Shown here piece after piece: positions 63,477 to 64,000 of a DNA stretch of 64,000 nt; the first letter of the stretch is position 1; every line of letters begins with the position of its first letter. This stretch comes from Luteimonas sp. MC1750 (GTDB lineage Bacteria > Pseudomonadota > Gammaproteobacteria > Xanthomonadales > Xanthomonadaceae), in assembly GCF_016615955.1 (NCBI RefSeq), contig NZ_CP067113.1, positions 1,116,001-1,180,000 of the forward strand, given 5' to 3'. The notes under the pieces are model-generated. The model was not told the DNA's origin. It was given only the letters and a program-made list of their open reading frames with translations, and did not search any database. Both the position numbers and the translations under genes were made by a program.

Positions 63477-64000
63477 CGCGGACGGTTCCGGTACGACATC
63501 CACAGGTACCAGACGTTCTGCCGCACTTCGTTGTCGAGGACGCCGCTGTCGCGTTCGTAGCGGTAGTAGCTGAGCGAGGTGCTCCAGTGCCGGGTCCAGC
63601 TCTTTTCCAGCGACAGCCCGATGCGGCGGGCCTCGTCCTCGGCGCCGAGCTGGCGGTACTCGATCCACTCGAAATCGGCCCAGCCCGCGAGCGTCACGCT
63701 GGGCGCCAGGCGGTAGGTCAGCGCCAGCAGCAGCCCGCGGTCGTCCTCGTCGGGCACGAACGCGTCCACGTAGCGCAGGCGCTGGGCATAGGCCTCGGTG
63801 CGCAGGCCGAAGCGCTCGCCGGCGTGGTCCCAGGCCAGGGCCGCGCGCTGCAGGCGATAGACCGAGGGCACGATCGCGCCGCCGTCCACCAGCACGCCGC
63901 CGGGCACGGTCGCCTCCGGCCGGCCGGCGGCGCCGTCGACCAGCGCCTGGTCGGCGGCGTCGGAGAACTGGTAGGCCAGGGCCAGCGAGATCCGGTTGCG
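63473..64000 (-). CDS. Outer-membrane beta-barrel protein of the polysaccharide locus (N-terminus outside window)
   Basis: At least 176 aa; the frame is open to the right edge, so the start is missing. The visible part alternates polar and hydrophobic residues in ~10-residue strands ending in aromatics (LLLALTYRLAPSVTLAGWAD, HWSTSLSYYRYERDSG, NVWYLWMSYRNRPR), as in outer-membrane barrels. The C-terminal part resembles proteins noted next to exosortase systems, which may export or anchor the polymer. Its stop overlaps the acyltransferase start. Confidence 0.72.
   Translation of the reverse strand, partial: RNRISLALAYQFSDAADQALVDGAAGRPEATVPGGVLVDGGAIVPSVYRLQRAALAWDHAGERFGLRTEAYAQRLRYVDAFVPDEDDRGLLLALTYRLAPSVTLAGWADFEWIEYRQLGAEDEARRIGLSLEKSWTRHWSTSLSYYRYERDSGVLDNEVRQNVWYLWMSYRNRPR

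Overview
The window reads as a high-GC gammaproteobacterial chromosome of the family Xanthomonadaceae (Lysobacter/Luteimonas-like). The evidence is the gene order lexA-recA-recX-alaS-csrA-tRNA-Ser, a perfect TTAG-N6-TACTA LexA operator of the Xanthomonas/Xylella type, and GGAGCGGCT...AGCCGCGA REP repeats. The left ~14.8 kb is visibly lower in GC and different in style from the rest.

Region 1 (1 to ~14.8 kb) is the end of a conjugative element (integrative element or integrated plasmid). It carries two membrane-anchored VirD4/TraD-like ATPases, a MobF relaxase-helicase, a periplasmic L,D-transpeptidase-like protein, an ankyrin-repeat protein and a small exported protein in one forward block. 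A reverse block follows: a GIY-YIG protein coupled to a DUF5710-like protein, a BamE-like exported protein, a lipoprotein and a CoiA-like putative nuclease. No integrase or mating-channel genes are seen; they would lie to the left. The element appears to end in a 470-bp non-coding stretch holding six TGGCTA hexamers in both orientations.

Region 2 (~14.9 to 28 kb) is core chromosome: a globin-coupled diguanylate cyclase, a TonB-dependent receptor, a CinA-family amidohydrolase, an ABC1/UbiB-type kinase, the SOS genes lexA-recA-recX, alaS, csrA, tRNA-Ser(GCU) and tRNA-Arg(ACG). lexA carries an in-frame inverted REP pair inside its hinge and looks leaderless, with its operator over the -10 box.

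Region 3 (~28 kb to the right edge) is a large exopolysaccharide locus of the exosortase-A-associated type, without an exosortase in view. It holds an initiating sugar transferase, four further glycosyltransferases (three GT4-like, one GT2-like), a flippase, an O-antigen-ligase/polymerase-like protein, two right-handed beta-helix proteins (one fused to a membrane segment and a deacetylase-like domain), two deacetylase-type proteins, a sugar oxidoreductase, an epimerase and several acyltransferases. The unusual part is the carrier-protein chemistry: three small acyl carrier proteins, two AMP-forming ligases, a FkbH-type HAD-IIIC protein, an asparagine-synthase-type amidotransferase, a NAD-synthase-like enzyme and a PLP decarboxylase. 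I infer that the polymer carries amino-acyl or glyceryl-type substituents loaded on carrier proteins. Genes are packed with ATGA, GTGA, TTGA and TGATG overlaps, which fixes many of the starts used here. The locus runs off the right edge into an outer-membrane barrel gene.
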